A DNA stretch of 64,000 bases, from contig CM077599.1 of NCBI GenBank assembly GCA_039654915.1, positions 71,268,001 through 71,332,000 of the forward strand, written 5' to 3'. Positions within the stretch are counted from its first letter, which is position 1, and each line of letters begins with the position of its first letter. Source of the DNA: Aquilaria yunnanensis (lineage: Eukaryota; Streptophyta; Magnoliopsida; Malvales; Thymelaeaceae). Below the pieces are notes generated by a model, which worked only from the letters and a program-made list of their open reading frames with translations, was not told the DNA's origin and searched no databases. Below are positions 48,924 through 60,581 of this stretch, one piece after another. The position numbers and the translations under genes were made by a program.

Positions 48924-49431
48924 GGGAAAAAAGATGACAAAGAATTTGAACCAGAAAAACAAAACTATTCTTTGTCAAGAATCCAAGGAAGATATGATGG
49001 AAATAAAGAGCTTTCTAGAAATGGATGCAGAATTAACCAGAGCTCTTTTAGCTCAAAATCTTTTCCAGTTAGAAAATCCTGAAGAATGAGGAAATTCCTC
49101 CTAAGAATTAATTTAGAAAAAGATAAAATCTGAAGGAGAACTCTCCAAGAAAAGAGAATTTTGGCTTGGCAATAATGAACCATTGCCTTCCTGAGAAAGA
49201 AGAACATATAGGAATTTCCAAAGAAATTTCCAAGAATCAAAGCAGAAGAGCATTTCTTCAAGGCCTTCAAAGCCTCAAGAAATTTGAATGAACAGTTTGG
49301 GCATACCAACTGTATTCCAAGAAATAGAAAGGAAATGCTTAATTTTCCCAGAAGATAAAGATTTTAAACATCTTTCAGTTATAGATTTGGCAGAAAAATA
49401 CTAGCCTGACCACCAGAATTCTCAGTGGTAA

Positions 49432-49785
49432 TTCCAGCCATTCAAGAAGCCTTATTTTTTTGAATTAATATTACAAGAAACTGGTTCTGTTGAGATTGAA
49501 CATAAACCCAAAAGAACTAAGATCACCATTGATCCTAAAAGAGGAGATGAAGAACCTTCAGAAAAATATATTTTAGAATTAGGAATTTCTTCATTTAAAA
49601 TATTAAAAGTTTGGACATTTGAAGAATTGGGAATTCCATATGGAAGAAGGAGAATTTTAACCAGAGGAAAATATAAGAATATGTTATTCCCATATTTGGA
49701 CCATATTAAGGCTTGGGATGAAGTTTTTCATATTCAGAATAGAGGCCATCAACATTCATGGATGATTTTATTCAACACCAAATAA
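49432..49785 (+). pseudogene. Second viral ORF, remnant
   Basis: After the RNase H domain a further coding-like region runs to about 50300. The best open stretch is 49432-49785, with RTKITIDPKRGDEEPSEKYI, VWTFEELGIPYGRRRILTRG and a YKNMLFPYLDHIKAWDE segment. I recognise no enzymatic motif. Position after RNase H fits the second ORF of Florendovirus-type genomes, whose function is not known to me. Confidence 0.6.
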
Positions 49786-50552
49786 AGAAAATTCCCAAAC
49801 TGATTTTATAACTAGTACTTTGGAAAGGGATTATTCAGAAACTCTTTTCCAGAACAAGTAATGAAGTCTTTTGAGGATTTTGCATGTTCCAAAAAAAATT
49901 CCTTGATAAAAATCAAAAGGTTTCATTCCCAGATTTCTTTTTTGTGGTCATGAACCATATTTCTTAGATCCTACAATGACATTATGAAAAACAAGAAGTG
50001 GATTACGATACCCACTTTACTCCTTGTTTAGAACGAATTTGGGAAATAAAATGGTGGGATAAATGTATCCTTAACTAGTATTTACCCGAGAATATTAGAT
50101 TTGATAAAATTGATATAATTAATGAGGAAGAAAACCATAATAAAGACTTCCTGAATGTTATGCTTAATCAATTTTATCAACAAGTACAATTCAGGGATAG
50201 TCAAATTCCTATCTTTGTAATGAAAGAGAGAATCCTGAAGTTTACTTAAAAGCAATTGGTTCAGAAAAGACAAGAGAGCATTGGATCCTCATCTGACAAA
50301 AATGACTCAACAAGAACCTAGTAAAGGCATTTTTTACCAAATGCCCCAATTTCCACAATTTTTAAGAAAGTGTCGGCAGAAACTGACAAAGAAAGAAAGC
50401 AGCCAGCAGTTTGCTAGCTGCCCAAAGTGATTGCCTCCACCAACTAAAATAATGGAGCACCATTCGGCCACTAATTTAGAATGGTCCTAGATTTTTTGCT
50501 TCCTAATTGGAGAAGAGTTGATAGCTCTATCTCCAAGGCTCAAAAATTCTGC

Positions 50553-50562
50553 CTATTTAAGG
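50553..50562 (+). promoter_or_regulatory. Candidate pararetroviral TATA box
   Basis: CTATTTAAGG lies in a GC-richer stretch after the second ORF and before the poly(A) signal and primer-binding site, where the genomic RNA promoter of caulimovirids is expected. Confidence 0.5.
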
Positions 50563-50816
50563 AGGCCTTCCTCTAGTTAGAAGACATTCGAAAATTTCTA
50601 TCCCTCTCTTAGTCCATGTGCTGGACGCCTTTCTTTCCACTAGAGTTTGTATTTTATTGCTTATGTCGTGTGTTCATATATATACTAGAGTGGTGTTGCT
50701 CCTGTTGAAACTCAGTCTCCTCCTTCAATAGTTTAAGTTTGTAATCATCTCACTGTTCTTTGTTATTTTGTGGTAAACTAGTTTTCACTAGTTGTCTATA
50801 AGTTTTATTTCAAGTT

Positions 50817-50822
50817 AATAAA
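50817..50822 (+). terminator. Candidate viral poly(A) signal AATAAA
   Basis: It lies about 260 bp after the candidate TATA box. In caulimovirids a poly(A) signal downstream of the start site gives terminally redundant RNA, so the spacing is plausible. Confidence 0.5.
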
Positions 50823-50925
50823 TTATGTGTGTGCAAATTTTCAATCTATATGTTTTTTCATAATCTATGTTTGCATTCATGTTAAATATTGTATTTTAAA
50901 AGTGTTTTAAAGTACCTGGGCATTT

Positions 50926-50939
50926 TGGTATTAGAGCCA
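50926..50939 (+). other. Pararetroviral primer-binding site (tRNA-Met)
   Basis: TGGTATTAGAGCCA differs by one base from the TGGTATCAGAGC-type site complementary to initiator tRNA-Met used by Caulimoviridae for minus-strand priming. Viral similarity is lost within roughly a few tens of bases after it. Confidence 0.8.
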
Positions 50940-50960
50940 TCTAAAGGATTCTTGTCTTCA

Positions 50961-51360
50961 TGCTGAAACTGCTGTTTTAAAAATCTCAGGTCCCTCTTTG
51001 TAAAACCATGAAAATTTGAAACTCTCAACTAGAATTAATTCAGGGGGCTCACAAAACCTACTCTTTTTGAAAAATGGAAAACAAGGAAAATGAAGTTTTC
51101 TAATTCTTAGTAAAATGAAAAATTGTTTTCCTAGAAAAATGAAAACAAAAATCAATAAACTAAACACATTTTCTTTTCATTTTCCAGTTTTTAAAAAATT
51201 TTCTAGAAAAATTAGAAAATTTTCTAGACTTAAACACACCCTTACTGTTATGGAATCGGGACTTTTTGCGTTGTCATACGAAGGAATCATAAGTCTTAGA
51301 CCTTTTATACGATGTTGTGCAGCTGCTCTAAGATGTTTTGTGATTCGGACAAAATTTTAA
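50961..51360. other. AT-rich stretch between virus and next transposon
   Basis: No gene is seen. Several gaaaatttt/ttttcc phrases around 51090-51230 may be a decayed small element. Confidence 0.4.
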
Positions 51361-52074
51361 AAACTAAGGCAATAGGGGTAATTTTTCCATAAAAGTATAA
51401 GCGGGAGAGTGATTTTGCCACAAAATTATTTTTTCTTGCAAAATTTGCCACTAACATTTTAAAAACAGCCACTGCTGTTAACGGGATGTGATGACACGGT
51501 GAAGGAGCAGTGAAGTGGCATTTTTTTATGACATGGAAGTAGCGTGGAGGCACATATGAAGGTATTTGCTAGGTGGCTTCTAATTGGCACGAACCAGAAC
51601 AATAATTTCCTTCCATTTGTTCCACTTATCCCTAATTTCCCTTATTTCTATCAAACAGATGTGCTGAGGCAAGAAGTTGTCACTCAAATGAAACAAACCA
51701 GTATGCAATAGTTTAGAGAAAATGAAATATGAGTGTGACCTTTTTAAGAAAGTAAAATTTGAGAGGGATTGATAGAAGCAATGAGGCCAAAAGGCAAACA
51801 AAGCACCAGATGAAGTAGAGGAAAAGTGAAAAAAAAAATGGGGTGAAGATCTACTGTATCAAGGTAATGGGAAGATGACAAAAAAGCTTTTTTCCTTAGA
51901 TTCTCTAGTCTGGTGTGTTTGTTGTAGGGATATGGGACTAGGTTTTTTCAATTTTGTCAAGTGGGTTTTTTTAATGTTCCTACCAACTCCTTTGCCTATG
52001 TGTATTGTGATTGATAATGGGTTGAGTCATCTTTTGTTGCAGTATGGGGGACAAAGTGGACAACTATAGTATAT

Positions 52075-54150
52075 AAATACAATATACATCACAATGGTAT
52101 GTTTGTGGATGAGCCATTTAGATATGAGGGTGGAAAGCTTATGCGTATTGTATCGAAGCAGTATTTTTGTCTGTATGCTGATATAATAAAGTGGTTGAAT
52201 GAATTGGAAATAGAGAATGTAAGAAAAGTGTACTACTAGGTCATAGAGGGTTTCCTTAAAGACAAAGATGACATCGGGTTGGTGTAGGTGAGGTTCTGGT
52301 ATTCTTTACACTAAACATAATGCTATAGTTGGTGTAGGTAAATACACAAATTTGGTTGGTGTTGAATGGTTTAAGGATAAAGAGGGTAGTGCATCTAAAA
52401 TAAATAAGGGTGTAGGGATAGTTAATGGAGGGAAGGTTGTAACCAAGGAAGGTGTGACTGAACAAACTTCTCAGGAGTAAAAAATGAAGGTAGTGAGGTC
52501 TTTTGTGAGCTGTCCTGTTATTGTTCCAGCTACAGAATATGAAGGTAATGAGTTAGGAATGCAGAATATGGACGACACTCGGTTCCACTCTAATGATGAT
52601 GATGAGGAGCTGGGAGAGGCTAGGCAGAGATTGATGGTGTTTGTATCAAAACAAGGTTTGGGTATGAATGTTGCTGCAAAATATGAAGAAGATAATGAGA
52701 GTAAGAAGTATACAGTAGATGAAGATGAAGAACCTAAAGTTTCAATAGATTTAAACCAGAAGCAAAATGATGATGAAGGGACAAATTATTTGCCATCTTC
52801 AAAGACAGGGAGTATTGATTTTGAAGAAGATGCAGATGTTGAAAACTGTGTGTAGGTTTTGAAATTTAGGAGAAGCAGATTCCCAAGGTATCATCCTGAT
52901 TCTGAGATAGTGGAGTTTGATATTGGCATAATTTTTTATGATGGTAAGCAGTTTAAGGAGGCTGTTGCTAAGTATGCTGTTGGCCGTCACAAAGATGTCT
53001 ATTTTAAGAAGAGTGATCGTGTAAGAATCTAAGTTGTGTGTGAGGAAGGGTGTCTCTTTAAGATCTGGGCTTCTAAAAGCAGCAGGTTGAGATGCTTTCA
53101 GATCAAAAGTTTACACAAGTCTCATGCTTGTAAGCAGAAGTTTAAGTTACATTTGGTGATTGCCAAATTTGTTTCCAAACTGTATTGTGCAACCATTAGG
53201 CGTGATCTTACTTTGAAGATAAAACAGATTACATGGATGTTGAAGGAAGATAGAAAGCTAAATGTTACTTTTAATATGGTTAAAAGGGTAAGGCAGATTG
53301 TGAGGCATGAACTGGAGGGGAATTACAAGGATGAGTACAAACTTCTTAAAGATTATCAAAGGGAGTTGCTCAGGAGAAACCCATGTTCAACAATAGCATT
53401 TGACTTGATAGCAGTAGCAAATGTCATATGTGGTGTTCAATAGAATGTACTTTTGTTTTCACGTCTGCAAGAAAGGATTTGTTAAGGGTTGTAGGCCATT
53501 AATTAGAGTTGATGGTGTTTATTCAACAAAAGCCTATCTTCTCAATGTTGGAGGACATTAGAAAGTATATGATTAAGAGATTTCAGAAGAAAAGTGAATT
53601 GTGCAAGAAGTGGAATGGTGCATTTAGTGATGTTGTTATGAAAAAATTAAACAAAGAGTATGAAAAAAGTGGTGCGTAGGATGTTATATTAATGGTGATG
53701 GTCAATATGAGGTTAAGTGCAATGAGATCCAATTTGCTGTTAAGCTTGAGGATAAAAAATGTACTTGTGGGAGTTGGGAGCTTTTAGGAATCCCATACCG
53801 GTATGCTATCGTATGCATCTTGGAAAAAGGTGATAAGATTGAGGATTATCTTAATGATTATTACAAGAAGGAAAAGTACGTCTAAGCCTATTCATACTCC
53901 ATGTACCCAATCAGTGGCCCTAATGCCTGGCCAAGGTCTGATGAGATTCCTATTCTACCACCTATAGTAAAAACTGGTCAATGAGGTCGGCCTAAAAAGA
54001 ACAGGCGCTGTGAGCATGATAAACCAAGAAAAAAGATGAGGTTGTCAAAGAAGGGTAATGTCAACTGTTGTGGTCATTATCATCAGGAAGGACACAATAA
54101 AATGTGTTTTTGTCTGAACACAACTAAATTTGAGACACATCAAAAAGTGA
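52075..54150 (+). pseudogene. MuDR-type transposase remnant, catalytic part missing
   Basis: The start shows the MULE N-terminal motif (HHNGMFVDEPFRYEGGKLM at 52087). An acidic segment (52484-52855) follows, then the MuDR N-terminal DNA-binding domain (52900-53440): YDGKQFKEAVAKYAVGRHKD, VVCEEGCLFKIWASKSS, SHACKQKFK and a RRNPCSTIAF end. After 53440 the text jumps to the region near the SWIM finger (CTCGSWELLGIPYRYAIVCI at 53762), where the usual second Cys and His of the finger are Tyr, then YPISGPNAWPRSDEIPILPP and a Lys/Arg-rich tail with a zinc-knuckle-like CCGHYHQEGHNKMC (54048). Most of the DDE catalytic domain is deleted. Stops are scattered. Confidence 0.88.
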
Positions 54151-54480
54151 ATACGCTCCTACCTTCATTTTTTTTTTTCATTTCTCATGCATTGAGATAT
54201 AGCATTAATGTACACACATGAAATATGCAAGTTACAACAAATGCCACTAATGTGCAAATAGAAAACACAAGGCCTACTGCTGTAATTGCTTTGTAGGGAG
54301 CACCTCCTACAAGATCTAGTAAAAAAAAGAAAAGGTATCAACATACAAGCATTAGTGTCTTTACAAGCACATACATTGGAAAAACTATCCACAATGTAAG
54401 TATTGTTCTTTTAGGTAATGCATCCACAATGTCACAATAACTTATCCTAATTCATTTATTTGACTTGATATTTGTTGAGT

Positions 54481-54600
54481 AGCCTGGGAGGAAAGACAAT
54501 GAGGTAGTACAACTAGGGAGAAGTAGTTTCAAGAGAATGTAGCCTGGGAGGAAAGACAGTGAGGTAGTACAACCAGGGAGAAGTAGTTTCAAGAGAATGC
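54481..54600. repeat. 60-bp tandem duplication
   Basis: 54481-54540 and 54541-54600 are identical except at three positions. On the - strand both read open and give a short peptide repeat (LHSLETTSP) in frames at 54452-54704; no family is recognised. Confidence 0.92.
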
Positions 54601-54700
54601 AGCATTTGCTCAAGTGCATCCAGAGTAGGTACAGGTACCTCTTCCATTGAAATGTTGTCATAAGGATCAGTCATGCTGCTAGCTACCCTTCCAGAAGCAA

Positions 54701-55622
54701 GCAATCAGAATAGGTTCATACACTCTGGTGCCCAATTTATTAGGCCTATATGTTCAACACTAGCTACCAACAACTAGTAACTTGAAGATGCCTTAAGTCA
54801 ACCAAAACAAAGATGATAGCTTAGACAGAAGTTTAGGCTTTTGAAGAAACAAACAATGTTTCTTACAAAGATAGCTAATGCTTTTAGGAATTTTTATTTG
54901 TGACAGCATGTAAAACATTTGATCAAATTAACTATCAACATTATATGTTCCTAGGATTATGGTTTAACTTTGATAAAATGAAGGTTTCTATCACATTTTT
55001 TATGTGTTTGGCTTTACTTGCTGCTTCAAGTACCAATTGGATTTGAATTAAGAAGATTATAATTGGATTCTCGAGGCAGAAATTGAAGAGAAAAAAAAGA
55101 GAAAAATCGGTGAATTGAATTTTTTACTTATTTTTTGGTTTCAAATTCAGTTAATTTAGATGACCCAGCGATAAATGTGCTCAAGCAAACCCAGAGAGAA
55201 GATGAAATTCAATAATTCATTTTATTTTTTGTCACTTTTTTTAAAACATAAGTTTTAATTTTTCTTTTTAATTGAATTGCATTTTTTAACTTTCAATATT
55301 TCTATTTTGTTCTGTTCAACCATAGTATTTGGTTTTATTATAATTCAGTCATTTTCCTGTTAGTGTTTAGTGGTAAGTACTAATAAAGGATGAGTTATGC
55401 AACAAAATGATAGTTTTAGGATGAATGATGTAACAATTCATAGTTCAGATAGCAAAATGTGGCATATGTCATAGTTTAGTGACTATTCATACACTTTACC
55501 CTTTTTATGGGCTTATATTGGTTTAATGCTGGCTTTCAATTTTAGTTTTTGTAGTTATTGGTTTCTAAACTTGATAACAAATAAATTGAATAGCAATATG
55601 TTAATCCTACATATATAAGTTT
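54701..55622. other. AT-rich stretch with no recognised gene
   Basis: The part near 55400-55510 (atagtttaggatgaatgatg..., ctatcat phrases) has the look of a transposon end and might be the right end of MULE 1, but I could not align it to 51361-51540. Confidence 0.35.
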
Positions 55623-55825
55623 AGGCTAAATTGCACCATATGCCCTTAAAATGTACCCTATTTTGCATATTTGCCATCGCATTATGGAACACAACAATTT
55701 TAGGTCTAAAATTGAGGAACATTGCAAAATAGGGTCTTCATCTATTAATCTCTATCAAGGTTTTTTACGAAAGTACAGTGTGGCAGTTGAAAAGTAAGAC
55801 ATGGCCGGTTGCTTGGCTAATTATC
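55623..55825 (+). repeat. Left terminal inverted repeat of MULE 2
   Basis: It pairs with 62748-62922. The outer ~110 bases align best; the inner part has indels but still matches around acatggc and gcttgcttg / gttgcttgg. Confidence 0.8.
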
Positions 55826-56653
55826 AACATTAGTGGCAACGATGGGAGAGATTTAGGACAGGGGAGACAAAGGGTTAGATCACAATTAAGACATAACCCT
55901 AAACTCGATCAAGTGAGAAGGAAATTTGAACTTCAAACCTGATCATTGAGTGTTTTCAGAGATAGATGGGTGTGTTTGAGTACTTGGCAAAATGGTTATG
56001 GAGGGGGAGATTCAGGAGAAGAACGATATAGAGTAGTTGCCTAAATATGGTGAGAATCGTGGTGTCTTTGATAATTTGATATGTGTGTGATGAAAATTTG
56101 AATAGACTTAATGTTTATGAAGTCAAACAGGAACACTTGGTTTTGAGTGGTTCAAGTTATGGTAGAAATTCATTTAGGGTTTAGGAATCAATACCCTAAT
56201 TTTTGTGATAGATGAAAATGGCAGAGGTAAGAGCGAGCTATTTGTTGATTAATAATTTCTTGCTAGTGTTTGTTGCTCTAACATTTGAACTTTGTTTTGC
56301 TAGTTATGATGTATGGTTGGCATGTGTTATTGAAAGTGGAATGGAGGTTAGTGTCTATTGTTTTATAGCGAATTAGTGTCTAATGTTTTAATGTGCCTAT
56401 TGTTTTATAGTGGTTTAGTGGTTATTGTTTATGTCTGTGCCTAATAGTGTCATGGGTACAAAATAGAATGTGTTACAAATATGCATGCAATATGTTAAGT
56501 GGCTTTTGTTTTTGTTTGTGTAATGCCAAAATTGATGGTATTGAGAATGTCTTAAAGACATATGGTTTCTTGTATTATAATCAAATCATCTTCTTGTATG
56601 AGATATGATTGGATCACAAGAAATTTGATTGTATATTGCTCTGATGCTTTTTT

Positions 56654-59560
56654 TTGTTGACTATGGCAGGGAAAGATGATGAGTATTTCACCATCGAGCT
56701 TCACCATGGTGGCATGTTAGCCTGCCCACATGATGATGAATGTAATGTTAGTTATGAGCCAGGTAATGTTACTTATATGGTTTGGGTGGATCCTGATAGA
56801 ATCTTCATGGTTAAAATTGATAGAATGTTAATGGACGCTCACGTTGAGTTGACTCGAAGGGATGAAGTATTATTGGAAGAAACCAGGGGAAAACTTATAT
56901 AGAGGTCTTGTAATGTTCTCAAGTGACATAGAAATATTAGATATGGTGAAGTACATTCCTGATATGAGGGTAATATACATATATGTACAGTAGATGGGTG
57001 TTTTTGAACTTTCTGGTGATGTGTGGAACAATCAAGGTAGGGCTCGTAAGAATAATGTAAAGTTGAAGTTAATTAATAAGAATGGTGGTAGTGACATAGG
57101 GTAGAAAAAAAAGTGTAACCAAAACATTGTTATAATGAGTGGAAACTACAACAAAGAAGAGAGGAAAGGATTATTGCAGGAGTTTCTAAATGATATTGAG
57201 TTTGGCAGTGATCGATTTTTTCTAAAAGCTCCATCTATAAAGTATATGAAAGGCCAGAAGCAGGTTGATAAAGGGAAGGTGTTCCCGAAGAAAGCTGTTG
57301 GTGATAATTCAAATAAGAACTTTAAAGTTGTTCAGTCCTATGATGAAAGTGAGTCAGCAGATGAGAGTGTAGTAGAAGTTCAGAGTGTTGATGGAGATGA
57401 GAGTGAGTCAAAAGATTCTGATAGTCAGGAATCAGCCTTTCATGATGAGGACTATGATTTTTTTATGATGATGAGTTAGATGATGGTCTATATGATCTGA
57501 CAGTTAATTATGATGGTGAAATAGGTGTTTATATGTATAAAAAATCTAAAAAATAAGCAAAAAAGATGGTATTAGTGAGATTAGTGGTGCTACTGAAGTA
57601 TAATAATCTAGTGAGGCTTTTAGTGTTCAAGCCAATGATGACATTCATGTGAGTTCAGAATATGCTGGTTTTGATGATTTGGACAATGAATATAGGCCTG
57701 ATGATGATGCCAGCAAAACCTAGAAAAGCTCTTGAGTTTCATGCACTGGTTGACATGAAAAACCCACATTTCAAGATTGGAATGAAATTCAAAAATAAAG
57801 AGGAGTTGAAGGAAGCTGTGAAAGTGTTTTTGGTTAAATATAAGCTTGACAAGGTTAAGCAAACAAAGCAGGACAAAGGTAAGCTAAGGTTTGAGTGTTA
57901 TGGTGATGACTGCCTATTTTTCATTTGTGTAGCTGCCATAAAAAATGAACCTAGGAGTTTTTTAAATTAAAACTATGAACCTAAAATGTACTACATAAAT
58001 GGGTTCAACAATAAAGTAGTAGACTACAAGTTTTTAGCAAAAAGATATGTTGAGTAGTTGAAGGAAGACCCAAACTGAAGTGTTCTAGGCTTAATAGGGA
58101 ATGCTAGGAGAGAATTTGGCATTAAGGTTGGTAGGTGGAAGGCATAGGGGTTGAAGGCCCTTTCTGAGATTGAGGATTATGAAGATGCACAGTATGCTGA
58201 TGTCAGAAGGTATGGTTTTGAGCTGATGAAACAGAACCCTGGAACAACTTATATACAGCAATATGACTTGGGGGTATTTAATGGGCTGTATGTTTGCCTT
58301 GAACAATTGAAGAAGGGCTTCTTGGATGGTGTAGATCAGTCATCAGTCTTGATGGATGTTTTTTAAAGTCTAGACATGGAGGGCAGCTTTTAACTGGCGT
58401 TGTGACAGATGCAAATGATTGTATTTATCCTATTACATATGCTGTAGTTGAGTCAGAGTGCAAGGATTCTTGGATGTGGTTCTTACAACTTTTGGCTGAT
58501 GACATTTGAATTGGGAACTCCTACCATTAGACTTTTATGTTAGATAAGCAAAAGGTAAACAATTACCCTTTATGAGATTAATTCCTTGCTGGTCATTACT
58601 ACTTCAACTACTGAATGTACATTTTTTGTTGTACATTTTGGGCAAGGTTTGGTACCAGTTCTGGAGGATTTGTTCCCGGGGGGAAAACACAGATTTTGTA
58701 TTCACCACATGTACAACAACTTCAAAGTAGCTAGTCACACTGGTAAAAGATTAAAGGATCCCCTTTGGAATGCTACAAGGTCTTTTTATGTTGCAAAATA
58801 TGAGAGGTGCATGGAAATACTGAAAAGTAAGTCCCCTGAAGCTTTTGACTGGCTAAATGCTAGGCCTCATCAAAATTGTTCTAGGTCACATTTCACTAAT
58901 GATGTAAAATTTGATATGCTAGTTAATAACTTATGTGAGTGCTTTAACAAGTTTATTCTTGATGCTTGAGAGAAGAGTATTTTGTCTTGTTTAGAGTTTA
59001 TTAGAGTAAGATTGATAATGAGAATCCAATTGAAAAAGGATGCTATGATGAAACATAATGGGACACTTTGTCCCAATATCTAGAAGAAGCTTGAGAAAAT
59101 AAAACGACTCAATCTACTACAATGTTGTCTGGTTTAGGGGTGATACATATCTAGTGTTTAGTGGAGTAGAGTAGTGTGTTGTTAACCTTACTAGCCATAC
59201 ATGTGCGTGTAGAAGGTGGGACTCGACTAGAATACCATGTGCTTATTTTGTTGCTTGCATGAAATTGATAGGTGCAAGTCCTGATTCCTATGTTGATAAG
59301 TGTTGTAAAGTTGAAACATACCTTAGGACATACTAGTACATTTTGAACCTTATCAATGGGATAAAATTATGGCCTATAGATAAATGGTTTAAAGTGATCG
59401 CACCCCCCATAGGAAGGCCAAAAGCTGGCAGGCCTAAAAAAGCTAGAAGAAAAAAGCAAAGATGAATTGGGAGAGGCCCAAAACAAGAATATATGGCCAA
59501 AGTAAGGTGAGATCAAACATTACTCCATATGTGGTGCAACTGATCACAACTCTTGGACCT
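56654..59560 (+). pseudogene. MuDR-type transposase remnant of MULE 2
   Basis: An N-terminal motif FTIELHHGGMLACPHDDECN is at 56690. An acidic Ser/Asp/Glu-rich region (57135-57478) follows, then the DNA-binding domain (FKIGMKFKNKEELKEAVKVF at 57771). The MULE catalytic region is legible: TGVVTDANDCIYPITYAVVE (58397), a shifted segment near 58630, and DLFPGGKHRFCIHHMYNNFK (58659). A SWIM finger CACRRWDSTRIPCAYFVACM (59208) has Tyr where the His ligand is usual. A basic tail GRPKAGRPKKARRKK (59412) ends it. Many stops and several frame changes show it is dead. Unlike MULE 1, the catalytic region is largely present. Confidence 0.9.
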
Positions 59561-60581
59561 ATGCTAAGAAAATTGGGAGGAATACATCTAGCGTTGAGGT
59601 AATTTCACCAATTACTTGAACCTTAAACCTTTTGTTTTAATAACTTGAACTTACTACGTAATTTATTAAAACAAGTTCCAAGTACAATTGACAATGAAAT
59701 GACATCAGCAAATCCAAGGAAAAGGAAAAAATTGAATCCTGTAAGGTGTTTTTGATTTGACGATATTATGTGTGATAACTTTCGATTGATACAAGTGATA
59801 TCATCTCCTTTGTAGTTTCAGAGTTATGGTAAAACTCAAGTATCAACTTAGGCTGCCAACCAACTAGTGCCTCAGACCCATACATATTGTTATGTTCCAG
59901 CAAGACCCTTTAGCCAACTAGAAAGGGGCAGAGGCAAGTCCAAAGGCAAACTACCAGGAGGCAGAACCCAAAACACAAGGGGATCTCTGTAGGCATAGAT
60001 GATGGAATTTAAAACAATGTATTTTTGTGAATCTCTATTGTGGTCATTTTGTTATGGGTTTGGACAATTTTTGGGATTTTGACACAATCTTCTAGGCTTT
60101 TTGTAAATGCAGGCCGATCCCCTAACCTTAGTGGTATTGTATGGCTTTTGGATAATTATTACATTTTAAAAGTATTTTGAATTGTACACTATTGCAATGA
60201 ATCTGATAACAATATATGAACTCATCCATATCCTCTTGAATGTGCTTAAGTTTGTCACGGTACAACTTCATGGCATTCAACTTTTTGGCATCAAACATGA
60301 ACCATTCTCATTCACTTACTAATACCCATTCACAGCTTCTTGATGTAAAATATTGGTGCATCCCATTTCCACTAACAGTGCCATTTCAACACACAGTACA
60401 TATACATACTAGCACAACCACAACCTATTCAAACTAACAACACCATCATTAAAGTAGCACCCAACATTATACACATAGCACAAAACACAACCAGCAGCAC
60501 TTACCATTATACCCATTGATCATTCTCTTCCCTTATTCTGGAAGTTCACCATCATACCAACTCTAAAACCAACACCCATAT

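Larger units (their letters stand above)
41370..50960 (+). mobile_element. Decayed endogenous pararetrovirus (Caulimoviridae)
   Basis: Viral-type domains occur in one direction and in the caulimovirid order: movement protein, coat protein, protease, reverse transcriptase, RNase H, then a further ORF, a promoter, a poly(A) signal and a tRNA-Met primer-binding site. No integrase or LTR of its own is seen. Without the two inserted LTRs, about 7.8 kb is viral, within the size range of the family. One long ORF followed by a second, downstream ORF is the layout described for Florendovirus, so that genus is a candidate, but the assignment is inference. Stops and frameshifts are spread through every domain, and two solo LTRs interrupt it. 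It is an inactive fossil copy. Confidence 0.9.
51361..54700 (+). mobile_element. Degenerate Mutator-like element (MULE 1)
   Basis: A transposase remnant (52075-54150) is preceded at 51361-51540 by sequence in the style of Mutator-like ends (ttgccactaacatttt). I could not find an inverted partner on the right, so the outer limits are uncertain. Confidence 0.6.

Noticed and set aside
41370..50960. Intact or potentially active virus
   Set aside because: Every domain has stops or frame breaks, the protease site is altered and two LTRs interrupt the copy.
51361..55510. Complete Mutator-like element bounded by 51361 and about 55510
   Set aside because: I could not align the two presumed ends as inverted repeats, so the limits are left open.
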